64,000 bases of DNA. It comes from Pseudomonas sp. PDM04. GTDB lineage: Bacteria; Pseudomonadota; Gammaproteobacteria; Pseudomonadales; Pseudomonadaceae. This document shows positions 10,319 through 20,397 of this stretch, piece after piece (the first letter of the stretch is position 1; each line of letters opens with the position of its first letter). The stretch lies in NCBI RefSeq assembly GCF_014851765.1, contig NZ_JACVAI010000001.1, positions 1,364,001 through 1,428,000 of the forward strand, read 5' to 3'. The position numbers and the translations under genes were made by a program. A model generated the notes under the pieces. That model was not told where the DNA came from. It saw only the letters and a list, made by a program, of their open reading frames with translations, and ran no database searches.

Positions 10319-13221
10319 GTGAACGCCCGAACAGCACTGCAAAACGGCCCAGCTTCGCCGACGTCAAAGCCGCCTCGCAGAAAGAGATAAATCGCGTCCT
10401 GTCGCACTGGCTGCCCAACGGTAAGCGTGTGGACGGCGGCAAGGAATACACCGCTCCCAACCCGACCCGCAGCGACAAACGCGCCGGCTCGCTCAAGGTC
10501 AATCTGAACAAAGGCACCTGGGCAGACTTCGCCACCGGCGACAAAGGCGGAGATCTGATTGACCTGGTGCGCTACCTGGATGGCGGCACCGACGTGGAAG
10601 CCTGCAACAAGCTGGCTGATTTTCTTCGCGTTACGCCTGGTACCGCCCAGATGAAGACAGCCCCCAGCAAGGCCAAAGCGCCGACGTGGAACGCTATCCA
10701 GCCGATCCCGACCGAGGCCATGAACAAGTGCCCGACCAAGCACCGTGAACACGGTGCGCCGTGCAAGGTGTGGATCTACCGTGATGCCCAGGGCCAGCAC
10801 CTCATGGCGCTCTACCGCTTCGACCTTGGCGCCGATGAAGACGGTAAGCCGAGGAAGGTCTTCGCTCCGTTGACGTGGTGCCAGCGCGCCGATAGCCAGA
10901 CCCAGCAATGGCGCTGGCAGGGATTGCCTGAGCCTCGCCCGCTGCTGCGCCTGGATGAACTGGCCCACCGCAGTGACGCACCGGTGGTTCTCTGCGAAGG
11001 CGAGAAAGCCGCCGACGCTGCCGCCGAATTGCTGCCGAGCCACGTGGCCACCTGCTGGCCGAACGGCTCAAACTCCTGGCACAAAGCCGACCTGACACCG
11101 CTCAAGGATCGCCACGTGCTGCTGTGGCCGGACAACGACAACAGCGGCAAAGCCTGCATGGAAGCCGTCGCCGACAAGCTGCGCGAAATCGGCGCTGCCT
11201 CGGTGCGTGTCATCGCGCTGGAAGTGTTCAAGCGCAAGCCCACGCTGAAAAATGACCACGCCACTTTTGCCAAAGGTGGTCGGTGGGACGACGGCGACGA
11301 CGCCGCTGACGCCCTGGCGAAAAACTGGACTGCCGCTCACTTCGCCGAGCTGCAAAGCAGCGGTGAACTGTTCGATGTGATCGAGGAAAAGACGGTTGCT
11401 TCCCAGGTTGAAACCGAGCCAGATCCGAAGCCCAAGACCACGGCCAAACGTCCGGCGAAATCGAAAAACGATCTGATGCCCGGTGGCTTTCGGCTCACCT
11501 CCGAAGGTGTGTTTTACGCCGGCGATGACGGCGAAGCGCGCCCGGTCTGCTCGCCTCTGGCGATCCTGGCACGCACCCGTGACGACAAGGGTCATAACTG
11601 GGGTTTGCTGGTCGAGTTCGACGATCCGGACGGCACCAAGAAACGCTGGAACATTCCAGCGCGCACGATGACCGGCGACTTCGGCAAAGACGTGCTGGGT
11701 CCTTTGGTGGACATGGGCCTGCGCCTCGCCGGCAGCCGCTCCGGACGTAACGCACGCAACGACCTGCAAAGTTATCTCGGCGGCTTTGACAGCGCGCAAC
11801 GGGCACGCCTGGTCACCCGCTTGGGGTGGCACGACAGCGCTTTTCTGTTGCCCGAGCAGCAGGTCGGCACGCACAGCGAACACCTGCATTTTTATGAGGC
11901 CGGCGCACAGCTTCCGCCGATCAGCGAAGCGGGCACGCTGGAACAATGGCAACAGCAAATCGGCGCCCTGTGCGTCGGTAATCATCGCTTAGCGTTTGTC
12001 GTCGGTGTGGCCTTCGCCGGTCCTCTGTTGCACATGCTCGGCCATGAGTCGGGTGGTTTTCACCTGTACGGAGATAGCTCAGGCGGCAAGACCACTCACC
12101 TGCAAGTGGCGGCTTCGGTCTACGGCGGACCGCGCTTGGTGCGCTCCTGGCGTTCGACCGACAACGCATTGGAGTCCATCGCCGCTGCGCATTCCGATGG
12201 CCTCCTGGTACTCGATGAAATCGGCATGTGTGATGCCCGCATCATCGGTGAAACGGTGTACATGCTAGGCAACGGCACAGGCAAAGCCCGCGCCAACGAT
12301 CGAGGGCAAGCGGGCCGGCAGGTACAAGAGTGGCGTTTGCTGTTCCTCTCCACTGGGGAGAAGACTTTGGCCCAGCACATGGCCGAAGCAAACAAGGAAC
12401 TGAAAGCCGGTATGGAAGTGCGCATGCTCGCCATCCCGGCCGATGCCAGCAAAGGCCTCGGCATGTTCGATACGCTCAACGGTTTTGAAGATGCTGCCGC
12501 CCTGTCCGATGCGCTCAAGGCACGCGTGACGAATTACTACGGCACACCGCTCACCGCCTTCCTGAAAGCGCTGTGTGAGCCGGGCAAGCGTCACGGCTGG
12601 GCAGCGATCCTGCGCCGCACGCTGGAAGGCTTTATTGCCAAGTCACTCCCAGCATCCGCGAGTGGTCAGGCATACCGTGCCGCTGCTCGCTTCGGCCTCG
12701 CCGCCGCAGCCGGCGAGCTGGCTACCGCCATGGGCATTACGGGCTGGCCGGACGGCACCGCCACCACCGCCGCTCGCGTGTGCCTCAACGCCTGGCTCAA
12801 CGAGCGTGGGGGCGCCGGCAACTTCGAGGGTGACGCGATCCTGGCACGACTGCGCCAGGTCATCGAGCGCTTCGGCGAAAGCCGGTTCACCCGCTGGGAA
12901 TCGGCGGCGGCCAAGATCGACGAACACGGCCCGCGCACGATCGACCGCCTCGGCTTTCGCAAGACACTGGAGCATGGCTTGGGTGATGCCTTGCACACCA
13001 CCAACACCTATTACGTGCTGCCCGAGGCGTGGCGCTCCGAAATCTTCCGGGGCATGAACCTCAACGCGGTGAACAAGGAGCTGCTGCAACGCGGTGTGTT
13101 GGAACCGGGCAACGACGGCAAGGCATCCAGCTCGGTCCGGTTACCTGGCCTGGGCACGCAGCGCTGCTACGTGGTGAAAGGTATTCCGGCAACGGATGAA
13201 AGCGAGGCTCGGGCTGCCTGA
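10315..13221 (+). CDS. TOPRIM/DUF927 replication protein (primase-helicase)
   Basis: Probable replication initiator of the island, 968 aa. The N-terminal part resembles the primase zinc-finger fold region but lacks its cysteines (about residues 15-100). A TOPRIM domain follows: VVLCEGEKAADAA at 224-236 with Glu228, and the DxD pair Asp273/Asp275 in WPDNDNSG. The C-terminal DUF927 ATPase has Walker A GDSSGGKTT at 586-594 and Walker B LLVLDEIGM with Asp634/Glu635. Proteins of this type stand in for P4 alpha in many satellites and plasmids. A copy lacking the first 509 residues or so lies in island 2 at 24340. Confidence 0.9.
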   Translation: MSERPNSTAKRPSFADVKAASQKEINRVLSHWLPNGKRVDGGKEYTAPNPTRSDKRAGSLKVNLNKGTWADFATGDKGGDLIDLVRYLDGGTDVEACNKLADFLRVTPGTAQMKTAPSKAKAPTWNAIQPIPTEAMNKCPTKHREHGAPCKVWIYRDAQGQHLMALYRFDLGADEDGKPRKVFAPLTWCQRADSQTQQWRWQGLPEPRPLLRLDELAHRSDAPVVLCEGEKAADAAAELLPSHVATCWPNGSNSWHKADLTPLKDRHVLLWPDNDNSGKACMEAVADKLREIGAASVRVIALEVFKRKPTLKNDHATFAKGGRWDDGDDAADALAKNWTAAHFAELQSSGELFDVIEEKTVASQVETEPDPKPKTTAKRPAKSKNDLMPGGFRLTSEGVFYAGDDGEARPVCSPLAILARTRDDKGHNWGLLVEFDDPDGTKKRWNIPARTMTGDFGKDVLGPLVDMGLRLAGSRSGRNARNDLQSYLGGFDSAQRARLVTRLGWHDSAFLLPEQQVGTHSEHLHFYEAGAQLPPISEAGTLEQWQQQIGALCVGNHRLAFVVGVAFAGPLLHMLGHESGGFHLYGDSSGGKTTHLQVAASVYGGPRLVRSWRSTDNALESIAAAHSDGLLVLDEIGMCDARIIGETVYMLGNGTGKARANDRGQAGRQVQEWRLLFLSTGEKTLAQHMAEANKELKAGMEVRMLAIPADASKGLGMFDTLNGFEDAAALSDALKARVTNYYGTPLTAFLKALCEPGKRHGWAAILRRTLEGFIAKSLPASASGQAYRAAARFGLAAAAGELATAMGITGWPDGTATTAARVCLNAWLNERGGAGNFEGDAILARLRQVIERFGESRFTRWESAAAKIDEHGPRTIDRLGFRKTLEHGLGDALHTTNTYYVLPEAWRSEIFRGMNLNAVNKELLQRGVLEPGNDGKASSSVRLPGLGTQRCYVVKGIPATDESEARAA

Positions 13222-13314
13222 GGGCATCCCCGCTGATCGAGGTAGCGCCGGCTCAGTCCCGGCCTCGCCAGCCGGTCATCCATCCCATAACCCTATTGCA
13301 CAGGATTCACGCTA

Positions 13315-14295
13315 ATGAACGATCTGACCCAACCGCAACAACAAGATGCACTGGCCCATAACCTGGAAAACGCACAGAGCGAACTGCTCTCTGCACCGGT
13401 GCTGGACAGTGACGCGACGAACGATCAAGCGAACAACGCAGAGCAAAAACTGATTACAGAGATCGAGGCATTGAAGGAACGACGTGAGCAGCTACTGAGC
13501 GAAGCACAAGATCTGCAGGCCGAAATGCTCCCTTATGAAAAGGCGCTGGAAAGTGAGGAGGCGCTTGATCCTGATCAGAAACGCGAAGTCCGCGACAAAT
13601 ACAACGATCTGAAAAGGCAGTTTGACTCTCGTGATTTCGAGGCCAGCCAGTTGGATCATAAGATCAACCGGCGCGAAAACTTCTTCAACTGTGATTCGAT
13701 CATGGCCGGCTACCTGGAGGCCATGAGCAACTGGAAAACCGACGAGCAAGAGTTGAATGATAAGCGGCAAAGCCTCAGCACGCGCTTGGAGCAAGTCAGT
13801 CAGCAAACCATCGACGATATGGCCAAAGCCCGCCAAGCCGAGACCGATGCCGCGACAGCCTATGCGCAGGCGGTTGCATGGGGCGACACCGAAGGCGAGA
13901 AGAACGCCAACGCTGACGCCTTGAAGGCGGCAAAAAACCTGGCCGCGGCCACCGAACAGAATCGCCGACAGCAACTGATCATCAATGCGCTCGAACTGGA
14001 GCTGGCCACCGTCGACAAGTACATCGCCGAAGCCCAACAGGAACACTTGGTTATCGAGAAAGAAGCCCTCCACCTGGCGCATAACGTGCTGGAGGAAAAA
14101 TGGAATCAAGCGGCTCAGGCATTGCTTGATGTCGGCGGCAAGCTGTGGGCTTCTTATCGTCTGATCAATCGGGACCAGGTTTCACTTATGAAGCTGGCTC
14201 TGCCGGAACAGGGAGAGAACTACGGCGCCTGGAAGTCCGGGGATCTCGCTGATCGTTCGTACAAGCACACTGTCCACGACATTTTGGCGATGTAG
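13315..14295 (+). CDS. Coiled-coil island protein, copy 1, 326 aa
   Basis: A highly charged helical protein with predicted coiled coil over most of residues 40-250 (heptad-like EIEALKERREQLLSEAQDLQ and similar). The C-terminal block has RDQVSLMKLALPEQGE and GDLADRS. No enzyme motif is visible. A clear paralogue lies at 25808 and a broken third copy near 33463, always downstream of the DUF927 gene or next to the origin-like element, so it appears to be a core island function. It could be a structural or replication-accessory protein; this is speculation. Confidence 0.75.
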   Translation: MNDLTQPQQQDALAHNLENAQSELLSAPVLDSDATNDQANNAEQKLITEIEALKERREQLLSEAQDLQAEMLPYEKALESEEALDPDQKREVRDKYNDLKRQFDSRDFEASQLDHKINRRENFFNCDSIMAGYLEAMSNWKTDEQELNDKRQSLSTRLEQVSQQTIDDMAKARQAETDAATAYAQAVAWGDTEGEKNANADALKAAKNLAAATEQNRRQQLIINALELELATVDKYIAEAQQEHLVIEKEALHLAHNVLEEKWNQAAQALLDVGGKLWASYRLINRDQVSLMKLALPEQGENYGAWKSGDLADRSYKHTVHDILAM

Positions 14296-14356
14296 CGGCT
14301 ACGCCACAGCACAGCCCGCGCCGGCGGGTTGTTCTCATCCATCAGGGAAAACACCG

Positions 14357-14545
14357 ATGAATACCCCCATACAAAACGGTCCAAACCGGAACGACGCATT
14401 GAGAGAGCGAAAATTGCACCTAGCGAAATTGCTGTATCTCGTGGATTCAGGCTCAGGCAAACCCACGAACGTCGAAACGATGACCATCAATTTGATCAAG
14501 GCAGAAATGGGCCTGATCGACAGTCAGATCAAGAAACGCCCATAG
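14357..14545 (+). CDS. Small island protein, 62 aa, copy 1
   Basis: Product ALRERKLHLAKLLYLVDSGSG...TINLIKAEMGLIDSQIKK is a small helical protein. Its paralogue at 26716 shares the LKARKAHLTALLKIVD and KAEIGLIEHKLKK segments and the same place after the coiled-coil gene. Conservation of sequence and order makes it a real gene despite its size. No family or function recognised. Confidence 0.75.
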   Translation: MNTPIQNGPNRNDALRERKLHLAKLLYLVDSGSGKPTNVETMTINLIKAEMGLIDSQIKKRP

Positions 14546-14615
14546 TCATTCCAGCCACAAAACAAGGGCGTAAATCGCCCTTGTGCTCACAACCCGATCT
14601 CAAGTCCTTGGGACG

Positions 14616-14690
14616 TCTGAACGCTTCCGGCCATTATGGCCATCGTGACAGGCCGCTATCGGCCAAAAGCGGTCGTTCGAAGGTGTCTGC
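14616..14690. repeat. Intergenic Pseudomonas-type palindromic repeat at the left cargo edge
   Basis: Contains ggccattatggcc and gccgctatcggc followed by aaagcggtcgttc. Related words occur at about 16855, 21212 and 22660, at the joints between cargo modules. It marks the change from the GC-rich island core to AT-rich cargo. Confidence 0.5.
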
Positions 14691-14783
14691 GGAGCTAGAC
14701 CTATCCAGCAATGAATTGAGATGGACTTTATAGCTCGGCTTAGATATTTTCGATAATTCAAAGGAATGTTTTTTGGTGGCCAG

Positions 14784-15752
14784 ATGAAACGCAAGTTACA
14801 GGTTTTTATATCCAGCACTTATCTTGACTTAATGGATGAGCGCCAAGCCGCAGTAAGCGCAATTTTGAAGGCGGGGCATATTCCTGCAGGGATGGAGCTT
14901 TTTACAGCAGGCGATCGATCACAGTTAGACACTATTAACTCTTGGATTGATGAATCTGACGTCTACATGCTAATTCTTGGCGGCCGGTATGGCGCAGTAG
15001 AACCAACATCAAATATAAGCTATACAGAACTCGAATTTGACTATGCCGCTTCACAGAATAAGCCGATGTTTGCAGTTGTTATCAAGGATGAAGCGCTGGA
15101 GAGCAAAATTCGATCACATGGATCCGACTTCTCGGAAAAAGAAAACCCTAAAGAGCTAAGGCTATTCCGCACGAAGGTGCTTAGTAAAATCTCATCATTT
15201 TTTGAAGACACTAAGGATATTAAGCTTTGCGTACACGAAACGCTTGCAGATTATTCCAGTAACAGAGAGCTTTCTGGTTGGGTGTCGGGGAGCGAGATAG
15301 TAGATTCCAAGCCGCTAATGGAAGAAATAAATAAGTTATCCACGGAAAACTCTGAACTAAAAGAAAAAGTGGCGCAGCTCGAACATCGCTTGATCACTAT
15401 ACCTGCACCAACCAAAGACGACTCTGCAAAACTTGAAGAAATAAAAGACGCGCTACAACAAACAAACATCACCCTTCCAAAAACCGTTACGGAGGACGGG
15501 GAAGAGTTTGAAATCACTTTGCTTAGTGCTTTTGATATCGCCAAAGAGCCACTTATTACAGGGGTAACTAATAGAAGCGGAATGTCAGATTATCACCGAT
15601 TTATTTTTTTTAATATCAGTCCAAAACTACAGATTTACGGACTTGTAGACAACGAAAAGGTTGCGGGGGTTCAGTATCGCCGCTGCTATGTAACCCCGCT
15701 AGGGCTTAGATTCTTGGCGTATCTCGAAAAAACAAAGCTAAAGGACCAATAA
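14784..15752 (+). CDS. DUF4062 domain protein
   Basis: The N-terminal domain (KLQVFISSTYLDLMDERQAA ... DVYMLILGGRYGAVE ... SYTELEFDYA) is DUF4062, a Rossmann-like fold that I recall as grouped with TIR-type domains and often found in predicted immune or signalling proteins. A coiled-coil linker (about residues 175-210) leads to a C-terminal domain of about 110 residues ending YVTPLGLRFLAYLEK, winged-helix-like. I prefer the ATG at 14784 with GGTGG upstream (322 aa) to the one at 14766. The gene is AT-rich and followed by a membrane-protein gene. A defence role is inferred from family and neighbourhood only. Confidence 0.8.
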   Translation: MKRKLQVFISSTYLDLMDERQAAVSAILKAGHIPAGMELFTAGDRSQLDTINSWIDESDVYMLILGGRYGAVEPTSNISYTELEFDYAASQNKPMFAVVIKDEALESKIRSHGSDFSEKENPKELRLFRTKVLSKISSFFEDTKDIKLCVHETLADYSSNRELSGWVSGSEIVDSKPLMEEINKLSTENSELKEKVAQLEHRLITIPAPTKDDSAKLEEIKDALQQTNITLPKTVTEDGEEFEITLLSAFDIAKEPLITGVTNRSGMSDYHRFIFFNISPKLQIYGLVDNEKVAGVQYRRCYVTPLGLRFLAYLEKTKLKDQ

Positions 15753-15934
15753 TAACAGGGGCTACAAAGGTTGAAAGATTTATTTTCTATTTTCTGAAAA
15801 GCAATCTGCCACCCTTTTTGTTTGAAATGTCTACAGAAGGAAGGACGATTCAAATTTTACTACTCTAGCAAAAATATCGACCTCTTTTGACGCAATCTAG
15901 ACTGCATGCTTTTGGAATATCAATAAGGAAAGTA

Positions 15935-16801
15935 ATGGATCCACAATTCTTTGGTTATATTTCTGCCTCTGTGGATAAATGGCAGAAAGTCGCACCTCTA
16001 TTTGTTGCAGGGATGGGTGCGTTATATATAATTTATATCTGCACAATTACGGAGTCCCTATCCATAATTAGAAATCGAATATCTGATCTTATCGGAATTA
16101 AGCATTCATTCAGCCACGAAAAACTAAAAAAACACCAACAGCAAGAGTTGGATTTAGAGTATTTTAATTTTAAGTTCAAATTAAATGTAAAAACACCTTA
16201 TGCGATGGATAAATTAATCACTTGGGCAGACCGATCCGGCGTACGACTGAACGAGATTAAACGAGCGCGCCCCTATTTCAATCCAACTGAACAAACTTTC
16301 AAAATCCCTCAGCCGAAATTTACAAAAACATTCATTGTAATGGTTTTGCTTTTTGCCGCCCTGGTATTTTCCGCTATTTACACTCCCAATGCGGCATTAT
16401 TTAAAGTCAATAAAACCGGTCAATGGTTTTGGGTTACCGATAGCCATGCTTTCTCTTTCACCTCTTACCTTCCTCAATCACTGCATGCTTCTAACTCTTG
16501 GGAAATGAGCACAGGCAATTGTTTATTGGATAATACGCCAGCTCCATTATCCAGCGAATGGGATAAACAAGTTATCTGTTCTCTTTTATTGGACAACCAG
16601 AAGGGGCGAGTAGCGAAAACCATCGGAGAGCAGAAAATATTGGCATGGACTTTTTCGCTCCCTTGGCTTCTCGTGCCTCTTGCTGTACTGCAAGGAAGTC
16701 ACAGGCGACGATATGCGATAGAGTTTCAAAAACGCAGCCAGAAGAAGCTCCGCTTCGGGGACAGCCCCCTTCCAGAATATGCAAGGTACTATTATGAATA
16801 G
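15935..16801 (+). CDS. Hypothetical membrane protein, three TM segments
   Basis: The ATG at 15935 has AAGGAAA upstream, giving 288 aa. Membrane helices are visible near residues 15-35 (PLFVAGMGALYIIYICTI), 125-145 (FIVMVLLFAALVFSAIY) and 235-255 (FSLPWLLVPLAVL). A charged cytoplasmic region separates the first two. No family is recognised. It lies 180 bp after the DUF4062 gene on the same strand and has the same AT-rich composition, so the two may form one system with a sensor and a membrane effector. Confidence 0.65.
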   Translation: MDPQFFGYISASVDKWQKVAPLFVAGMGALYIIYICTITESLSIIRNRISDLIGIKHSFSHEKLKKHQQQELDLEYFNFKFKLNVKTPYAMDKLITWADRSGVRLNEIKRARPYFNPTEQTFKIPQPKFTKTFIVMVLLFAALVFSAIYTPNAALFKVNKTGQWFWVTDSHAFSFTSYLPQSLHASNSWEMSTGNCLLDNTPAPLSSEWDKQVICSLLLDNQKGRVAKTIGEQKILAWTFSLPWLLVPLAVLQGSHRRRYAIEFQKRSQKKLRFGDSPLPEYARYYYE

Positions 16802-16849
16802 GTCAAGTGCTTTCAGGTGGCTGGGTATAAGGGCTGATAAAGCAGGAAT

Positions 16850-16895
16850 TCGCCAGGGTCCGTTCTCGGCCAATAGCCGACACCCGTACGGGACT
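16850..16895. repeat. Diverged intergenic repeat between cargo modules
   Basis: The words gtccgttctcggccaatagc and gacacccgtac resemble the repeats at 14640 and 22665 (ccgcttttggccgatagc type). It separates the DUF4062/membrane-protein pair from the SIR2-like gene. Confidence 0.4.
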
Positions 16896-17009
16896 GCTTC
16901 ATGAGATAATGAAAATGCGTTCCAGTTCGACCCAACTCAGATTCAAACAATGAGATGCTTCATGAAATAGAGCTGGTGACTAGCCTCTAAACTTACTGAA
17001 GGTTTTTGC

Positions 17010-18275
17010 ATGGATAACGTCGCGGTAAAAAAAGGATTACTGCTAGGGGCAGGTTTTTCGTACGATTTTGGAATGCCTATAGCAACAGAGCTTACCGAGG
17101 TTTTCTTAGGACTATTCACTAAGGAATCAGCCAATCATTTTGTTGGCCTGCTAGCGCACAACTCCCCCTATGGAGAAGACCACCCTATCAACATGGAAGC
17201 TTTGAAGCGAGGTATGGAGCTGCTACTGACCTATAAGTCAGCCGGGGGGCGGAATTATGAGGAATTACTGTCAAATATCCAGTCCGCAGCAAAAGACTAT
17301 AACTCTCCCCAAACAGATAGAGACACCTATCATTATTTGTTTGGCGTTTTTTATAGCCTGATTTACACAATCCTATGCAACTATCAAGTCGAAGCTCACC
17401 AAACCCTTTATCAAAAGAATATTAAATGGCTTGAAAACTTTGGAGCCCTTCTCTCCAATGAAGAGACATGGATATTCAGCCTAAATCATGACCTCTTTGT
17501 CGAGTGCTTGGCTATTGATTTGGGAGTGCCGATTACTTTTGGTGACAAGTACAGCATAAGTTTCCCCTTGAGCAATTTAAATTTGGATGATCTGATTGAC
17601 CTAACATACTCGCATCGCGACGACTTAACAAAAAACGAATCTGAATTTTTTCAGGGCACATACGGAATTAATCTATTGAAGCTTCATGGAGGATTGTCAG
17701 AGCTTCACTATCAAGACGGAAACAAAATCTGCAACCAAAATCTGCGACATAAAACTTCGGATGCTTTATTGTCTGATTTCTCAAGAGTTTTGAGCATGGG
17801 CTACTTCTACAATGGAGAAAAAGTCCCATCCGGTCGAGATAGAGTCATATCTAACCTGAATGGAGAGCTGGATATTATTTGCCAATCCATGTTGACTGGT
17901 GGCAGTAAGTACAGTTTAACAACAAATGAAAAGCCTGGCGAAGAAAAGCTTCAGGTATTTTCCAAAAAACTCAGTAGCCTTGATGAACTTACTATCATCG
18001 GTTACGGCTTCGGAGATAAACACGTTAATAACCGACTGCTCAACGCAATGGTTCTTAGTAAACATCTGAAATTGGTAATCGTTGATCCTATACACAGGCC
18101 TATCCCAGAGTTTCTTGAACAGTTTAACTACGAGAATCGAATAAAAACCGCACAATGCGGGGCTGCTCACTGGATGGAGTACGTTAGTACAAAAAAATGG
18201 AATATGGTTCAAGTTGACGAGCTCAAAGCCAATGCATCCATTAGAGAAACAATAAAGAGAACGGTTGTACTTTGA
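17010..18275 (+). CDS. SIR2-like domain protein
   Basis: A 421-aa protein with the NAD-binding SIR2 pattern: GAGFSYDFGMP at 13-23, FSLNHDLFVE with Asn159 and Asp161, and LKLHGG with His226 in the position of the catalytic histidine. The C-terminal GYGFGDKHVNN (331-341) is typical of SIR2-like defence proteins. Bacterial SIR2 proteins of this kind (DSR, ThsA, SIR2-HerA) deplete NAD+ in infected cells; the same role here is inferred. No partner gene on the same strand is directly adjacent. It is AT-rich relative to the host, consistent with transferred cargo. Confidence 0.85.
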   Translation: MDNVAVKKGLLLGAGFSYDFGMPIATELTEVFLGLFTKESANHFVGLLAHNSPYGEDHPINMEALKRGMELLLTYKSAGGRNYEELLSNIQSAAKDYNSPQTDRDTYHYLFGVFYSLIYTILCNYQVEAHQTLYQKNIKWLENFGALLSNEETWIFSLNHDLFVECLAIDLGVPITFGDKYSISFPLSNLNLDDLIDLTYSHRDDLTKNESEFFQGTYGINLLKLHGGLSELHYQDGNKICNQNLRHKTSDALLSDFSRVLSMGYFYNGEKVPSGRDRVISNLNGELDIICQSMLTGGSKYSLTTNEKPGEEKLQVFSKKLSSLDELTIIGYGFGDKHVNNRLLNAMVLSKHLKLVIVDPIHRPIPEFLEQFNYENRIKTAQCGAAHWMEYVSTKKWNMVQVDELKANASIRETIKRTVVL

Positions 18276-18465
18276 GCTAGTGAATTAAGGCGCTAAGTTA
18301 TTAGCATAGGTCTAATTCCTCTTTTGATGGAGGTTAGTCATCTTGCGTGAGCGATTCGGATTGGTCCTCTATTAGTCACGATTCAAACTGTTCACACCAA
18401 AGACTGAGGCTATCAATGTATGAAGTTTTTTCGCCTGCCTGGTGGGTGAATGCGATAGAACACGC

Positions 18466-20397
18466 TTATTTTAGAGGCTCTTGAAATGGATCTAAAGCTG
18501 TGCCAATGAAAAGGTACCAAGGAACTCTATTCGGAAATATTAGTGCTGAACAAAGCGCACCGATCGTAACCTCAGTAATTTTTAAAGATTCGTCGCGAGC
18601 TAGTTGAGGAAAACATGATGCTCGCCACCTAGACACCAAATCTTTCACTTCCCAGACACCATGTCCTATTTGGAAAACGTGATTGAGACCGTTTTCGACG
18701 CAAGGAAATGAAAACTGCGCGTGATCATTTGGTATAAACATATAGAAGTGTGAGTGATCTAAAAGCTCTAGGTTGAAATTAATGAGGTCTTGAAGTGAAA
18801 GTACCTCACCCATCAATATAACGAAGGCTAATGACTCAGAAGGATGACTGCTAAGATTCCTTTGGGCTTCAAGATTATTTACTGCACGTGCATGCAAGTA
18901 GCTTAAAACGTCTCTAGGAGCTAAATCAGGTCTCGCTAACGCACCTTCATTTTCTATAAGAGCATTGTAAAGCGAGCTGATTATGAGCTCACAGATTTCA
19001 GTCTCGCCTAGTTCTTTCGCTGTAAGAAGAAAAACTGCCAAGAACGGAATTTCAGACTCAGACATGCCCGTTGCGGACGCTGCATAATAATCAGCTACAA
19101 AAATGTTGAACTTAATGGCAAGCCCCCTAAGCTTGGCAGTATCTAGGCCATATTGCTTTGCGATATAAAACGCTGTTCCAATCCACCCAAGTACTCTTGT
19201 GATCCTCTGAGGTAGATAAAATAGATCGGGAATGCCGTGGCGGCATAGGCTTTTTGGATTTTCTTCCAACATATCGACTATGCGTTGCAGCACATCGTGC
19301 ATTTCTATGAAAAGATCTTCCGCTAGCCGACGGATACAATTCTTTGAGCTTGCGTCGACCGTCGCTGATGAAAGTAAGAACGACATGCAAGTTGCGGTAA
19401 GTTCAACACGAGCAAAACTGTTCGGCTGTCTTTTTATAGAGACCTCTAGCGAGCGCCAGACACTTTCAACAAAAGTCGCCGCAGCGCCAGGGATTTTCTC
19501 AAGGGGTTCAATACTTTGAATCAATTTGTCATATAGCTTTTCGGGCGTCAGCTCCGAGGCGGGAGCAAACATGAGGCCCAGTACCTCCGATGATCTGTTA
19601 CCAATCACCATTCCCGCGATTGATGTTGGCGATATCCCTGTGACTTGTAATAGCGAGCTAGGTATTGAGGTAGCTGCATGAGGATTGCCGAAAATCGGCA
19701 TCGGGCCATATAAGTTCATACCCCAAACCGATGGCAGCTGCTTTCCAGCACTGTTGATTGACACGTTTTGAGCCGCCGCCCTTCCTATGTCTAAGAGATC
19801 TAGGAATGGCGCCCGGCACCCTGTGTCCGCTTCACCTCGTAGGATCTGCAATATGGCAGTTGTTCCCCAGCCTCCAGAGTTATCTTCCGAAGCTACTTGA
19901 TCAGAAGCTGACGAGACAAAAATGGATACACCACAACTTCTGGCTTTTCCAATTACTTCGGGTTTGAGAAGAGATCCCATATCTGAGATCATGCCGCCAG
20001 CCTCACATGCATCAATAATCAAGTTGCAATGCGCGGCTTTAATATCGTTGATGAATTCGAACAAATGACTCAGTGCTAATCCGGTAGTTGACATTCTATC
20101 GTTGCGGGTGTCGCACATGCAGAGATAATATGACCCATTGACAACGCCACCATGGCCGGCAAAGAAAATTGTCAGGCTTTCGATTTCATTAAAGCGATCC
20201 TGTAACTCTTCCAATGCTTCCCTAATATCATTTAGCGAGGGCGACAAAACTAGAAGTGAGTGCTCTGGCTTTATGCAGCTTAGTGCACTCGCCGTTAGTT
20301 CAGAGTGTATGTTGTTTGCATCAGTTTCTGCCCCTGCAAGTTTGTTCATGTTTTGATAGTCATTACATCCTATGCTGAGCAGAACTCTATATGGCAT
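18466..20397 (-). CDS. Caspase-family (peptidase C14) protein
   Basis: The N-terminal 230 residues or so form a caspase-like protease: VLLSIGCNDYQNMNKLAGAE at the start, catalytic His82 in FFAGHGG, and catalytic Cys131 in LIIDACEAGG. The remaining 400 residues are helical without a recognised domain, possibly a sensor or recruitment region. Prokaryotic caspase-like proteases occur as effectors in antiphage and cell-death systems. The start overlaps the end of the upstream 203-aa gene, so the pair is a two-gene operon. The length of 643 aa appears complete. Confidence 0.88.
   Translation of the reverse strand: MPYRVLLSIGCNDYQNMNKLAGAETDANNIHSELTASALSCIKPEHSLLVLSPSLNDIREALEELQDRFNEIESLTIFFAGHGGVVNGSYYLCMCDTRNDRMSTTGLALSHLFEFINDIKAAHCNLIIDACEAGGMISDMGSLLKPEVIGKARSCGVSIFVSSASDQVASEDNSGGWGTTAILQILRGEADTGCRAPFLDLLDIGRAAAQNVSINSAGKQLPSVWGMNLYGPMPIFGNPHAATSIPSSLLQVTGISPTSIAGMVIGNRSSEVLGLMFAPASELTPEKLYDKLIQSIEPLEKIPGAAATFVESVWRSLEVSIKRQPNSFARVELTATCMSFLLSSATVDASSKNCIRRLAEDLFIEMHDVLQRIVDMLEENPKSLCRHGIPDLFYLPQRITRVLGWIGTAFYIAKQYGLDTAKLRGLAIKFNIFVADYYAASATGMSESEIPFLAVFLLTAKELGETEICELIISSLYNALIENEGALARPDLAPRDVLSYLHARAVNNLEAQRNLSSHPSESLAFVILMGEVLSLQDLINFNLELLDHSHFYMFIPNDHAQFSFPCVENGLNHVFQIGHGVWEVKDLVSRWRASCFPQLARDESLKITEVTIGALCSALIFPNRVPWYLFIGTALDPFQEPLK

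Noticed and set aside
14784..18275. A definite Thoeris system
   Set aside because: The DUF4062 protein is not a canonical ThsB, the SIR2 protein is not clearly ThsA, and a repeat separates the parts. Kept only as a hypothesis.
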